Source: Pogostemon cablin
Lineage: Eukaryota > Streptophyta > Magnoliopsida > Lamiales > Lamiaceae
Length of the DNA stretch: 64,000 nucleotides
NCBI GenBank assembly: GCA_023678885.1
Contig: CM042965.1
Location: 28,129,777 to 28,193,776, forward strand
Direction: 5' to 3'
Shown here: one piece after another, positions 9,766 through 20,999 of the stretch
How the letters are laid out: every line of letters begins with the position of its first letter
How positions within the stretch are numbered: the stretch's first letter is position 1
The notes under the pieces: generated by a model
Database searches by the model: none
What the model was told of the DNA's origin: nothing
Seen by the model: only the letters and a program-made list of their open reading frames with translations
Position numbers and translations under genes: made by a program

Positions 9766-12055
9766 ATGGATGATCGATTCAGTTTAGGTAAGCTACTCTC
9801 CTTATTTTTGCACTGGAGAATTTCTTAGGGTTGTTTGAAAATGTCTAGATCTTGTGTTTTAGTTTCATTTTAGGTAGAATTAGGTGATTATTTGTCATGG
9901 GTATTAGTTTAATTGTTAATTTGTAGTGTTGAGATGACATATATTCATGTTAATTTCATTTGGAAGTTGTACTTCGATCTGAAAATTTGTTGAAAATGGG
10001 CTGTAATTTTTGACCCTGGTCTGTCGAAATTCTTACCTCCGGTCAAATGCTACTAGTCAACCGTTTATCTTTTTTTTCGACCACAACTGGTCGATAATAT
10101 TACCTTCTGATCGACCACTACTGGTCAACAGCTTCGCCTTTCAATCGACCATAATTGGTCGACGCTTGTTCCTTTTGGCCGACCACTACTGGTTGATGGT
10201 GTGGTCTTTTGGTTATTCAGTGCTGGTTAACCATGCCTAAAATTTTCGATGGGTTGTGGTCGACTACTATGTTTGACGGCTGAGGTGGTCGACAAAAAAT
10301 ATTATTTTTGAACACTATCTATCGATCATTAGGCTTTTGTTTAATAGGTAGTGGTCGAACAGGTCAATTTTTTTATAGTTTATCCTTTTCTTTTTTGTTT
10401 TGTTGTATTATATTATATACGTACTATATGTGTCTTTAATGAATGATGTAATCACCTAACTACTACATCATATAAAAGGCAGCAGGAATTAGATATAATC
10501 ATGAACAAGAACAAAATGTGCAGCCAACAGAACTGGAGCCAGTACCTAATCCTGAACCATATAATGAGGAAACCACTGAATATGAAGGGAGAGAGGAAGT
10601 GGATGTGGATCAGCATTAGCATGGACATGGGGATGAAGTTGAGGAGGATGCGGATGGTGAAGAGTTGTTAGTCAATTAGAACCAGCATGTGGCTTACATA
10701 ATCTCGAAGGGCACTGAGCGAAAAGTACTTAAAGTCCACAGTCATATAGATAAATTTTTAGAATGGGATTATATGTCGACTGAGCAGAACAGTCCATGGA
10801 GATTAATTTTTAAGAATGCTGGCTATTGAGAGATAAAGACGATTTCATATCGTAGTCCAAACAAAAATATAATCCTAGCATTTATTGAGCGAAGCACCCT
10901 GAGATGAATTCATTCATATGCCCTTCGACGAAATGACTATCACTCTCAATAATGTACATTGCCTAACAGGTTCCCCGATCACTAAAAGCTAGTTGTGACT
11001 CAGCTTGTGGATAGGCCTTTATCCAGGGCTGAGATTCGCAACTTATTGTGTGTAGATGAGAAGGTAGCAACGAATGGACTCCGTGGTGGTAATTGACAGA
11101 CTGTGATACTTGATTAGCTTAAGACTACTTTCATGCGATACATGGAGTTGGATGACGCTGATACGATTCAGGCCTGTGCTCAAGCATACTTCCTGCATAT
11201 GTTTGGGATGGACTTATTCTCAGATAAGAAGGGAAATCGGGTGTTCATATCTTAGTTGGAGTTTTTGAATGATCTCAATGATCTTGTTCGTGTGCATGAG
11301 GAGCTGATATACTGATGTAATTGTACAGGAAGCTTTGGGATGCATTAGCATCTAGCTGTCGACAGATGACTGGATATAATACTCTAGTGGAGATAATTTT
11401 TATTATAATGTTCCATTATTAGGATTTAGGGTTTTTTTAAAAAATATACTCTGATACAACTTTGTGTATTCAAGCATGGATTTATGAGTACTTTTTCACT
11501 CTTATGAGAACTCCGTCCAACTCTAGCTACGCAGATGGATTTCCTTTAGCTAATAGATGGGGCCCGCAGGGGCATAATGGAGCAACAATTGATAGGGTGG
11601 TAGGGCTATGCCAGTCTGTTAATCGTATGGCTTCGGAGGAGGTAACTTAGCATCAATCGCTTAACGCCCGAGCCCACCAGAGCGAAGCAGGTGTGGAGGT
11701 TACACGCGGACTTCTTCAATGACTAGTCTAATCATTTGTTGACTATCGAGAGCAGTAGTCATGTTGCTTACCCCAGTGGGAGTGTGAGCAGGGATACATG
11801 GATTGGTACAGGCAAAATGATCGTCTCATTGTGTGTGATCGTTTTAAGCAGCCCTAACCTGGAATGAATGAGCCACATGGCCATAGAGTGGACCAGTACC
11901 AGATGATCTCCACCGCCGCAGACCATATGGCACCATTACTTGAGAGGTGGAGATGTGAATCTCTAATTTCAACGACAGAGGTGATGGCATGCATGGCTAG
12001 TGTCTATTCCAGATTGGGTCATGATCAAGCTAGTTTCCATCCTCTTCCATATTAG
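9766..12055 (+). pseudogene. Plant-mobile-domain (PMD) gene relic
   Basis: PMD proteins (MAIN/MAIL-like and transposon-borne relatives) share a long all-plant domain; several are involved in genome maintenance or silencing. A short first exon (ATG at 9766) ends at a good donor (TTTAG|GTAAGC, 9788). A matching acceptor after AAAGGCAG at 10482 keeps a reading frame with acidic sequence. Domain signatures follow, broken by stops and shifts: MPFDEMTITLNNVHCLTG (about 10920), ACAQAYFLHMFGMDLFSDKK (about 11170-11230, 20 residues), WIYEYFFTLMRTPS (about 11470) and NRWGPQGHNGATIDRVVG (about 11550). TAG/TGA codons appear in most segments (for example 'GTTAGTCAATTAG' near 10670). The intron holds the 34-bp hairpin array. 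The family call is good; the gene is dead. Confidence 0.68.
10009..10230. repeat. 34-bp tandem array of hairpin units
   Basis: The unit core TCGACCACTACTGGTCGA, with substitutions, starts at 10043, 10077, 10111, 10145, 10179 and 10213, exactly 34 bp apart, with a weaker copy near 10009. Each core is a self-complementary hairpin (TCGACCA / TGGTCGA around a 4-base loop). The array lies in the first intron of the mobile-domain relic. 34 is not a multiple of three, and the array is not coding. Further isolated TGGTCGA words continue to about 10355. Confidence 0.92.
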
Positions 12056-12464
12056 CTTTGGTATCGGGGTGATGCCACTCTTCAGTGGTAGGTATGTGAT
12101 ACACATGGCATTGCTTTTAAGCACCAAAGCCATATTATACGTGGTTGCAACTAAGTAACCCATTTCAAAAAGGAGAAACCAATGTTTTGCCGAGGCTGAG
12201 AGAGTGAAACAATCCAGGGCCTTAGTGACATCATCGATATAATCTGGATCACTAAACACTCTCAAATAAAATTTCCTTCAAGAGCTCATTTCTAACTCTA
12301 CCCCACACTTCTTTACCATAATCAACTAAATCTGCTATGGCTTGAAATCCACAATACCCATCCGCTTTCACATTTTTTTTGGATGAGATGTACTTTGTGA
12401 AATGAGGAGGCAACGAAACCATAAAGTAGCATTCCAATTTTGACTTTTGTACTCTTTTGGACAT
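12050..12464 (-). pseudogene. OTU-like cysteine protease relic
   Basis: OTU domains are deubiquitinase-type cysteine proteases; in plants, OTU-like domains are also found next to transposase and mobile-domain genes. On the minus strand, 12464-12252 reads KKNVKADGYCGFQAIADLVD and YGKEVWGRVRNELLKEI. The DGYC-GF block corresponds to the OTU nucleophile motif (D-G-N-C), with N replaced by Y and the Cys kept. A second frame (about 12265-12050) supplies the C-terminal part, MGYLVATTYNMALVL and ITYLPL, which usually carries the catalytic His near its end; I do not see an intact one. The two parts are in different frames. It ends tail to tail with the mobile-domain relic. No start or promoter is evident. 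Confidence 0.6.
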
Positions 12465-12814
12465 TTTTGTCCCTACTATTCAAACCCAAAATCCAATGTG
12501 TCCCCTGTGTCGGTGTCGGTATAGGTTCAATTGTCGGTATGGACCCGTGTTGGTTATCATATCGGTGCGGCGACCAACAGTGGTGGTTGTGCGGCGGCCG
12601 ATGATGGCCGACAGTCGTGACGGCGGCAATGGCTGGTGGCTAGCGGCGGTAAAGGTTGGTGTTGGTAATAAAACTTATTTTAATTTTTAGGATAGTAGTA
12701 GAAGGTCTTTTTACATGCTAATGGATTGAAAAAGAAAGTTTGTTTTTAAAGTGTTGGTATTAATATTTGGTTTGTGGTATTGGGTAGTTATGCCTATTGG
12801 TACAAAAAAATTAT
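12465..12814. other. Intergenic, short GC-rich tract
   Basis: The segment 12510-12665 is unusually G-rich with repeated GTCGGT and GGCGGC words and gives a short frame without any domain. The remainder is AT-rich. No gene is called. Confidence 0.3.
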
Positions 12815-12816
12815 AC

Positions 12817-12860
12817 TCCCTTTGTCCTGAACTTATGTTCGCCGATACTGTTGATACGGA
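12817..12860 (+). mobile_element. Stowaway-type left end (unpaired)
   Basis: Following a TA dinucleotide, CTCCCTTTGTCCTGAACTTA matches the left terminal repeat of plant Stowaway MITEs (CTCCCTCCGTCC type) with 'CTTATGTTC' inside. No right end is found nearby. The nearest related right end is at 17399-17427. Confidence 0.55.
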
Positions 12861-13085
12861 GTTTAAGAAAAGTTATTTTTTGATCAACTTTATTGACTTT
12901 TTAAGGGTATTGTGGTATTTTTAGTTAATAAATAAAGACAAAGACTTATATACATCATTCAATTGGTACAACTCCCTGTACAACTTCGTTTCTTCACCTT
13001 CAATGTGTGTTTTCCTCCTCCTTTTTTTTAAAAAAAAAAAACACTGTTGTGTTTTATTATTAATTTTTTTATTTAATTTTAGGAA

Positions 13086-13490
13086 TATAATTACAATTTT
13101 ACCCTTGTGGTTTAGGGTATAATTTATCCCTAGGGTTTAGGGTTTAGGGTATAATTGTAATTTTACTCTTGTGGTTTAGGGTATAATTTATCCCCTAGGG
13201 TTTAGAGTTTAGGGTATAATTGTAATTTTACCCTTGTGGTTTAGGGTATAATTTATCCCTAGGGTTTAGGGTTTAGTGCATAATTATAATTTTACCCTTG
13301 TGGTTTAGGGTATAATTTATCCCCTAGGGTTTAGGGTTTAGGGTTTAGGGTATAATTGTAATTTTACTCTTGTGCTTTAGGGTATAATTTATCCCTAGGG
13401 TTTAGGGTATAATTGTAATTTTACCCTTGTGGTTTAGGGTATAATTTATCCATAGGGTTTAGGGTTTAGGGTATAATAGTCATTTAAATA
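13086..13490 (+). repeat. Telomere-like minisatellite, about 64-bp unit
   Basis: Six units, marked by ACCCTTGTGG or a variant at 13101, 13165, 13230, 13294, 13366 and 13423. Each unit joins GTATAATTGTAATTTTAC to GTATAATTTATCCCTA and a run of TTTAGGG, the plant telomeric heptamer. Unit steps are 64, 65, 64, 72 and 57 bp, i.e. about 64 plus or minus roughly one heptamer. A possible inverted flank (CAATTGGTACAAC near 12960 and TTGTATCAATTG, reverse strand, near 13580) suggests that it sits inside a larger transposon-like unit. Confidence 0.9.
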
Positions 13491-13670
13491 AAATAAATTT
13501 AAAAATAAAATAAAAAACAACATTAATGAATGAGAAGGAATTAATTAAGAAGGGCGGGGACCAATGTACCAATTCAATTGATACAACCGGTTGTACCCTA
13601 GCCCTTCTCATAAATAAATTATAAAGTATGTTATGTGTGTTAAGTGGGGGTGATATTTTTGAAATGCAAA

Positions 13671-13720
13671 GACTTGTGCGAGAGTGTCTCACAAATCTCA
13701 CTCCGTTAGACGGATCCTGT
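13671..13720. repeat. Small repeat with GTGAGACG-type words, copy at 17238-17295
   Basis: The phrase around TGTCTCACAAATCTCACTCC followed by TTAGACGGATCC recurs in the opposite orientation at about 17240-17290 (GTCCGTCTCACGAAATGAG and CCGTGAGACGATC). Such self-complementary phrases are typical of an abundant plant MITE type, but I cannot set the ends. Confidence 0.4.
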
Positions 13721-13799
13721 TTTTGACCCGAGTGAACCTCTTTCAGGCGTACTTCTATATTTTTTGTCAACAATTCAACCATCAGTATATGCATTGGCC

Positions 13800-14700
13800 T
13801 TAAAGCTTGCGCATTGCGTCTTAGACTTAGGTTCGAAGCGTTAAAAGGCAGTGAAAAACTATTTTTATTTTTAAATTATAACTCATTTAATAGCTTTTTA
13901 TTTATTATTATTCATCAAATATTTTATATATCTTAGTAATTTTTTTTAAATGAAACTGTTTCTATTTATTTTAAATTTATTATTCAATAATTTATTTTGT
14001 ATTTAAAGTTACACTTTTAGAAAAAAAATATATATTTTTAAATAAAGAAAAGTGAAAACTACAAATTCAACTATTTCATGAACTCTTACTAGAATACATA
14101 AAAAGTGATTATGTTTTTAATATAAAGTGATGCTTAATAAATAAAAAGTGATAATCAACTAATTAAATTATTTCATAGCAATTAAGAATACATATAAAAA
14201 GTGATAATATTTTTAATAAAAAGTGATAACAGACCAATTGAACAATTTCATGAAGAAATATGATAGATATAAAGTGATAATATTTTAATAAAAAAAGTAA
14301 TACAATAATCAATTAAAAGTGATAACTGACTAATTGAAATATATTTCATTAAGAAGTTATATAGTAAATAAAAAGTGATAATGTTTTTTATATATAAAAA
14401 AGAAGAAGTGAAATCTAGTCATCATTGAAAAGTGATAACTGATTAATTCCAAATATATTTCATTAAAAATTAATAGTTTAGATAAAAATTGATAACATCA
14501 AGTGATACATAATCAATAAAAAGTGATAACAAATTAATTGAATTATGTAATGAATAATTAATAGGACGGATAAAAACAAATAATTTCTTTATAATAAAAG
14601 TGATACAGATCAATGACAATTAATAATTATCCAATTAAATTATTTTATAAACAATTTGTAGACAAATAAAAATTAATACTAATATTTTTGTAACAACTAA
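13800..14700. repeat. AT-rich region with recurrent AAAGTGATAA
   Basis: More than ten copies of AAAGTGATAA or close variants lie between about 14100 and 14610, mostly followed by TTTTTAATA or AACTGACTAATTGAA-type sequence, so longer units of roughly 100 bp can be sensed but not framed. No coding sequence is visible. Confidence 0.55.
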
Positions 14701-14719
14701 AATAAATTAGAGTTGATCC

Positions 14720-17100
14720 AATGTACACAATTGTACACTAACCCATATGATCCATATTCATAAATGGGTCAGTATATAAAGTCCAAATAACCAATTAGGT
14801 CATTTCACCGCCTCACACTCTCCCGCTCTCGTTTCTCCTTCACCCCCTTTCACCGCTCCGTCAAGTCGTCTCCTTCCACCGTCTGTGATTCCGTCATGCC
14901 GCCTCCTTCTGCTGAGTCTCTCTGGCCTCTTCCGCCTCCGTCTCCATCGTCTTCTGCCTAAGTATTCTTAGTTTACCTCTGTTTACCACCCATTCCGCCG
15001 GCTGTTCATTCTCTGCTCGGCCTCTGCATCGTCTTCTTCCTACGGCGTTTGTGTTGTGAATAGGATCGCGTTGTGCAGTGGATAAAATCTGGCTGATTCC
15101 ACGCTAATCATCCTATGTGATCATTGATAAATCTGGTTCGATACTCATGCTAAATCATCCTAATTTACGAATAGGATCGCACTGTTGTGGATGAAATTTG
15201 GCTGGATTCTCAATTTTTCTATTTTGGAATTCTTTTGGATAAATTGATTTGTGTAATTTTAAGAGAATCTGACTGGATTCTCACACTAATCATCTTAACT
15301 TTTCAATTTCTCTATTTTGGAATTCTTTTGGATCAATTGTATAATTTTAAGATAGTTTAACGCATTTCAATGACTGGATTTGTGACGTGAAGGTGAAGGA
15401 TCTGCAATAAATCTTTCTTTTCCTACTGTAATATTTAGAATACTTCAAGTTTTTGAAATTCGGTTATTTAATTTTAATTTATTTTTTGAATGACTGTATT
15501 AATGTATTAAATTGTATTTATAATTGTATTACTTTTTTTTTACAGAAGTGTCTAAAATTTAAATGTAATACACTTATTAAAAAAACTTATACACTATAAA
15601 TTTACAAAAAATACAATTCATCAAATACAATTCTTGATGATGAGTAAAGAAAAGAAGAGAGAGCATGTATTTAAAAATTAACATAGTCATCCTATCAACA
15701 CTAAATATCAATATTTTGTACTAAAATATAAAACTAAAATTGAATGAATGTGATAAAAATATTGATATAAAATATCAATATTAATACATCTTAATTTCTT
15801 GTTTTTTTAAAAAGTATTACATTTATTAAGAATAACACATATATTATTAAATTACAACTAATACAATTAGTTATCAAATGTGTCATTCTATTTAATTAAT
15901 AAATACATAAAAGAATAAACATATATACATGTTAAATAAAATAAAATACGTGGTTTATCTTCTCCTTGTTCTGCCTCGTAGATGCTGACTTTATTTCTTC
16001 CCCCTCATGTTTCTCCTCACGTTTTTTTCAATGATACACGAATTGACAACTAATTATTCATAAGTATACATTTATTAATAAAATATTATACACTTTTTCA
16101 ATAAAACTTATACACTTTAAGTAAAAACACAGTTAAAATCAATAATTCCTCAAATATAATTCTCGTAATGAATATGGTGAAATTTCTTATCAATTGCAGT
16201 CAAATCAGTTTTCAAACACCCAAATTATTTATAATAAAAATATTATACAATTATTAAATAAAAAGCATACACTTTATGTTTAAAAAATATACATCAATAA
16301 ACATATGATAATTCACAAGTAGGAAGTTTAAGAAACCCTTGAAAATAGGAGCAGAAATAATGGAATCTGAATTTGAGAGACGTTGGTGGAAGGGCAAGGT
16401 GAATCAAACTGCAATTAAGAAGAATAACAAGATTGAGTCCTCAATTGATTACACACCAGCAAATGCAAGGAGCGAAAATTCGAATACCAATGTTGCGGCT
16501 GATCGATGCGTGCGGCGGCCCACGAAGGTGAATAAGGGCACGGTGAATCAAACCGCAATTAAGAAGAATAACAAGATTGAGTCCTCAATTGATTACACAC
16601 AGTAATACGAGGAACGAAAATTCGAATATCAATGTTGCGGCTAATCGATGCGTGCGGCGGCCGCGCGTGGTGGTGGTGCTTCCTCCATTTATGTGGTCCA
16701 CTATCGCCGAATCCTCCACTACCACCCTTATCTCTTGTGCTTTCGAAAATCTCTTAGATCCTAGGGCAATTGCTCCAGCGGCATCAAATACTCCTATATC
16801 TGTTTCTCCTTGCCTTTCTTTCTACTATATAGGCCGCCTCTTCTTAATCTCATCCAAAACAACCTTCTGTATTTTGGCAGAGCAAAGAGAAAATATATAT
16901 GGTAGGAGAAGAGAGTAACGCAGAGAGAATAGATGGTAGGGGAGAGAGCATGAAATGAAGGAGAGGATGGGGAGAGAGCAGTGGGAGAATTATGGTTGAA
17001 ATGACCCATATGGGTTAAATTAATATAAATATTATGGGCCATGGATTTTTGTTGACCCGGTTGGACCTTAACACTCTTGTACAGTAGTCTTTGCCAATAA
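14720..17100. mobile_element. Putative unclassified DNA element with diverged terminal inversions
   Basis: The left side (about 14745-14810) carries CTAACCCATATG then AGGTCATTTCACC. The right side, read on the opposite strand from about 17015, carries TTTAACCCATATGGGTCATT followed by TCAACC, and further out both sides have a TGTACA-containing phrase. The match is imperfect, so this is a tentative foldback or Mutator-like unit of about 2.3 kb. Inside are CT-rich leader-like sequence (14815-14950), a pair of direct repeats around TCTATTTTGGAATTCTTTTG (15218 and about 15312) and the 144-bp duplication below. No transposase is recognised. Confidence 0.3.
16399..16672 (+). repeat. 144-bp tandem duplication in a short reading frame
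   Basis: Two tandem copies, 144 bp apart (GTGAATCAAACTGCAATTAA at 16399, related copy at 16543), continue to TGCGTGCGGCGGCC. The period is 48 codons, so the frame opened by ATG at 16339 is kept through the first copy and ends in the second. The predicted 88-residue product is Lys/Asn-rich without a known domain. I do not call it a gene. Confidence 0.6.
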
Positions 17101-17398
17101 ATTATATTATATGTATAATAATTAAAAAATAATTATAAAAAGAAATAATAAAATGGCATGGTGATGTAACTAATTGTATGACTATTCATTAACAGCTATT
17201 ACATGCGGTAATGCGGCTAAAGGCGGTAATAACAAATTAATGGATAGTCCGTCTCACGAAATGAGATCCGTGAGACGATCTCGTGCAAGACTCAGCCTTT
17301 TTGAAATTAAGATAACTTTTGAAATTGGTGGTTAATGTGTGAAGTTTCTTTTTTTGGGTGGTGAAGATAAGTGTGTGATCGACGAAAATGAAAAATGT

Positions 17399-17427
17399 GA
17401 ACATAAGTGTGGGACATAGGGAGTAGT
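17399..17427 (-). mobile_element. Stowaway-type right end (unpaired)
   Basis: ACATAAGTGTGGGACATAGG, then GAG and TA, is the complement of a Stowaway terminus (minus strand CTCCCTATGTCC). It resembles the left end at 12817 more than a random pair would, but the intervening 4.6 kb is full of unrelated repeats. Confidence 0.5.
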
Positions 17428-17429
17428 AT

Positions 17430-18003
17430 ATATATATGACAACAGATAAAAATATCAATATTTTTTTATATAATTTAACATCACATGAGCTACTCATTTA
17501 TTTCAGAATCCTATAAAATTCTCGTATAGTACTGTATGATGTGATGGTATAACAGGAAATTCATTATAAAGTTAGGCATTTTTTTATTTTTTAAAGATGC
17601 GTTGGCAGAATAAATGATAGCAATTTGAAAGTGGATAAAATATCCATTTTCACAAATTAACATCTTAATAAATAAGTTTATTAATAAATAGATACACATT
17701 CATGAATTAAAATTAATATAATTAATTAATGATTAAAACTAATTTATTATTAAAATATATGGTAATTTATTAATAAATACATATACATTCCTGAATTAAA
17801 ACTAATATAATTTGTTAATGAAATAAAACTAATTTATCATTAAAATATATGGTAAAAACTAACATAGTCTTCATAAGAAAAAAAATTGAGGATACAATTG
17901 AATATAAAAAGTAATTAATTCATTAAGAATCACAAATACATTATTAAATTAAAATTAATGTTATGAAGAAAAAACAATTTCTAGGTGCATAATTCTAAAT
18001 ATA
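17430..18003. other. AT-rich intergenic
   Basis: Very AT-rich sequence with two related phrases around TTAATAAATAGATACACATT and TTAATAAATACATATACATT (about 17680 and 17770), a diverged duplication of about 90 bp. No gene seen. Confidence 0.4.
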
Positions 18004-18016
18004 TAAACATGGATAC

Positions 18017-19848
18017 GCAACACCGCGTACAAGATTATCTCTAAGATTTTGGCAGCTCGTCTCAGATTATGTACGTCTTCCTTCTTTGATTAGTCCATCT
18101 CAGTTTAGATTTATCAAAGGTCGAAAATTGAGAGATTGTGTTATGCTTGTAGAGGAGATTTTCAGAGGTTATGAAGGAAGGAGGGCACTATCTCCACTAC
18201 TATGGCAATCAAGGTAGACATTTCAAAAGCCTATGATTCTGTTAATTGGAAATTTCTCTTTCATTTGCTTATGGGGTTAGGTTTTCCCTCTAAGTTTCGA
18301 AAGTGAATTGAGCAATGTGTCAAATCCACTTCATATTCTTTACTCATCAATGGTAAATCAGAGGGTTTCTTCAAAGGCAAAAGTGGTCTTCGTCAGGGTG
18401 ATCCTATTTCTTCCCTCCTCTTTGTCATTTGCATGGAGTATCTTAGTAGATTGATGACGCGAGCCGTGGACCTACATGAATATAGATTCAACTCTAGAAT
18501 CTATAAACGTGTTGAGGTTTGGCACTTGATCTTTGCCGATGATTTACTTATTTCAGGTTATGGAGACATTGCAACCGATACTTCTATCCATTAGATTTTG
18601 AAAGACTTTGCTAATGTCTCGGGATTGGTCATAAATCCCCAGAAATCAAGCCTCATCACATCAGGAGTACCAAATCAAATCCATGAACAGATTGCTCAAA
18701 TTCTTTCATTCAATACAGGTACCATTCCATTTAAATATTTGGGTATTACAATATGTAGCAAGAGGATAGGAGTGGGGACTTTGCACCTCTATTGAATGAT
18801 ATCAACATCATGATTCAGTCTTGGTCTTCGAAGTTATTATCATTCACGGGTCGATTGGAGTTAATCACCTCAGGGATCTATGGCATCTTAACTTTCTGGC
18901 GTGACATTGTCAAAATTCTAATTTTGGTGATACATAGAGTGGAGGCATTGATTCGTGGATTCTTGTGAGGGTATGAAGGTGAGTCCAGTGAGTTGGAGGG
19001 ATATCCTACAACCTAAAGAATTGGGTGGATTGGGTTTGAAGGATATTGCTACTTGGAATAAATCTTTACTCTCAGCTGCACTATGAGATGTACACAAAGA
19101 AGCCTCCTCACTATGGGTAAAATAGATTCATTCAGTCTATCTTACCTCAATGCATTGGACCGTGATCTCCCCTGGAGGGAATTCTACATACTTATGGAGA
19201 ATACTGATCAGAGCTTTGTGAGAATGGGGTATTCAAAGCAAGTCGTATGTACACACTCTTGAGGAGCAGTGCTTCATGACCTTAGCTTTGTCTACAACCA
19301 TATATGGCACAAATGGATAGTGAAGAAGTATAACTTTAAGCTCTGGGTTGTCCATAGAGAGCGATTGGCAACAAAGGATAGGGCTTGGTGTACTCGGGAG
19401 ACTGGATGGTGTAGATTTTGTTTTGATCTTGAAACAATTCTACATTTTTTCTTTCATTGCCCTTATACCAAGCACATATGGGAAGAAGTTAAAAGATGGA
19501 TAGGGTAGAGGAGGAGGACTATCACGTCTATCACGGATTCCTTCCGGAAGATTATAGCTGACAATCGTAGCAACTCTAAGGCACGAAGACTCTTATACAT
19601 CACCTTTGCTACTTACCTCTACTATATTTTGATGGAAAGGAATGCCCTACATTTTGGGACGAGGATGCTGTCGCCGAGACATATAGTGGATAAGGTTAAA
19701 TTGCATATTGCATCGTTGTATTTAAATTCTTGATGTATTCATCTAGGCTTTGCTTAGGTAGGTTGGATAGGTGGAATAAGACTTGTATTCGCATTGTACG
19801 CAAGTATTTTGTAAACATTTCCAGTGAAATAATATTTACCAATTTTAC
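18017..19848 (+). pseudogene. 5'-truncated LINE (L1-type) reverse transcriptase relic
   Basis: The sequence enters in the middle of a reverse transcriptase: ISKILAARLR at about 18033, then a diverged QFSFIKGR-like block, INWKFLFHLLMGLGFPSKF (about 18240), GLRQGDPIS (about 18390), the catalytic FADDLLISG block (about 18530) and GLVINPQKSS (about 18625), then FKYLGITICSKR. Downstream an RVT-associated zinc-binding segment (about 19330-19500) shows ERLATKDRAW, WCRFCFDLETILHFFFHCPY and IWEEVKRW. Numerous stops and shifts make it inactive. An identical 13-bp sequence TAAACATGGATAC flanks it (18004-18016 and 19849-19861), a good LINE-type target duplication that defines the ends. There is no clear poly(A) before the right repeat. 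The missing 5' part includes the endonuclease. Confidence 0.9.
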
Positions 19849-19970
19849 TAAACATGGATACACATGATATCTAACTCTAAAAATAAATAATTGCATACAT
19901 ATGGGTTTACACAATCATTTGACAAAGTAAAATGGCAAAAGGTATACTTTACACAAACAGAAAATCAAGG

Positions 19971-20520
19971 GGATGGCAATAGGACGGATATTTTTAGGTA
20001 CCCGGTTTACCCGAAGTCTAATTGATAGGGTACAGGTAGTTGTAAACGAATTTGGAACGAATACGGATAGTTGTCAAAGATATCATTAAGGTTTGTGACG
20101 GGTACGCGGGCACCCCGATTATGTATTTTTTTTATAAAATTTAATATATATTATATAATTTATATATGATAAGATATTTTATATATTTAATTAATAGTTA
20201 TAAATTTTATTTAATCATATTTATTAAATATTTATTTAAAATAATACAATTTATATTATATTTATTTTATATTTAATTAATAATAATGTAATTTTTATTA
20301 AAATATTTATTTAGACAATAAAAAATATAAATATATATAAAATAAATTAATATTATACGGGTATAGGTACCTGCGAGTATTGATAAACGATAATGGGACG
20401 GGTACGAGTACTATAATAAATTTTTTAAACGGGACGGATACGAATACGGGTAGTTATTTTTTTAATCGGATACGTATACGGGTACCTCAAAATAAACGGG
20501 TACCCTACCTGTTGCCATCC
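19971..20520. mobile_element. Foldback MITE with GGATGGCAA ends
   Basis: Starts GGATGGCAATAGGACGGATA and ends TTGCCATCC at 20520. Inside both ends are GGTACCC-rich sequences that pair over much of their length, with an AT-rich centre (about 20120-20350). No target duplication is evident next to these ends (AATCAAGG and ATAATCTT), so the superfamily is undetermined. Non-coding. Confidence 0.7.
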
Positions 20521-20630
20521 ATAATCTTGATAACAACCAAAGTCACCCGGCAAATATTACATATCATGATTCAATAAAAAGAAATAAAAAATAGTGCATT
20601 ATTTATGAGCTATCAACAACGAACATTAAG

Positions 20631-20752
20631 AAAGTGCAGAATTTAAGCAAGCATGTACTTCATACGCGTCTTGAGCATTTTCTAGAGGCTGAAAGTGCAG
20701 AATTTAAGCAAGCATGTACTTCATACGCGTCTTGAGCATCTTCTAGAGGCTG
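20631..20752 (+). repeat. 61-bp tandem duplication
   Basis: AAAGTGCAGAATTTAAGCAA at 20631 is repeated at 20692, with near-identical sequence through TCTAGAGGCTG. It lies just beyond the 3' end of the NLR pseudogene and may be in its 3' untranslated region. Confidence 0.9.
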
Positions 20753-20999
20753 TACCTTCTAGCACCATGCATGAAATGCCTGCATTGTGTTAATTCAAGA
20801 TCATCATTTAAAATATTTTAACATCTGCTTAAGAGCATTTGTGAAGTTGTCACAGCAATGTTTGATCAGTAAGCATATTGATCAGCATTTGACATCAAAC
20901 AAAATATGAAAAATAGTGATGAACAAGCTAACATGTTGCTATATTGGGTGAGATAATGGAGTAGAAATATATGGTAATGATTACCTGGAATAAGGATGA

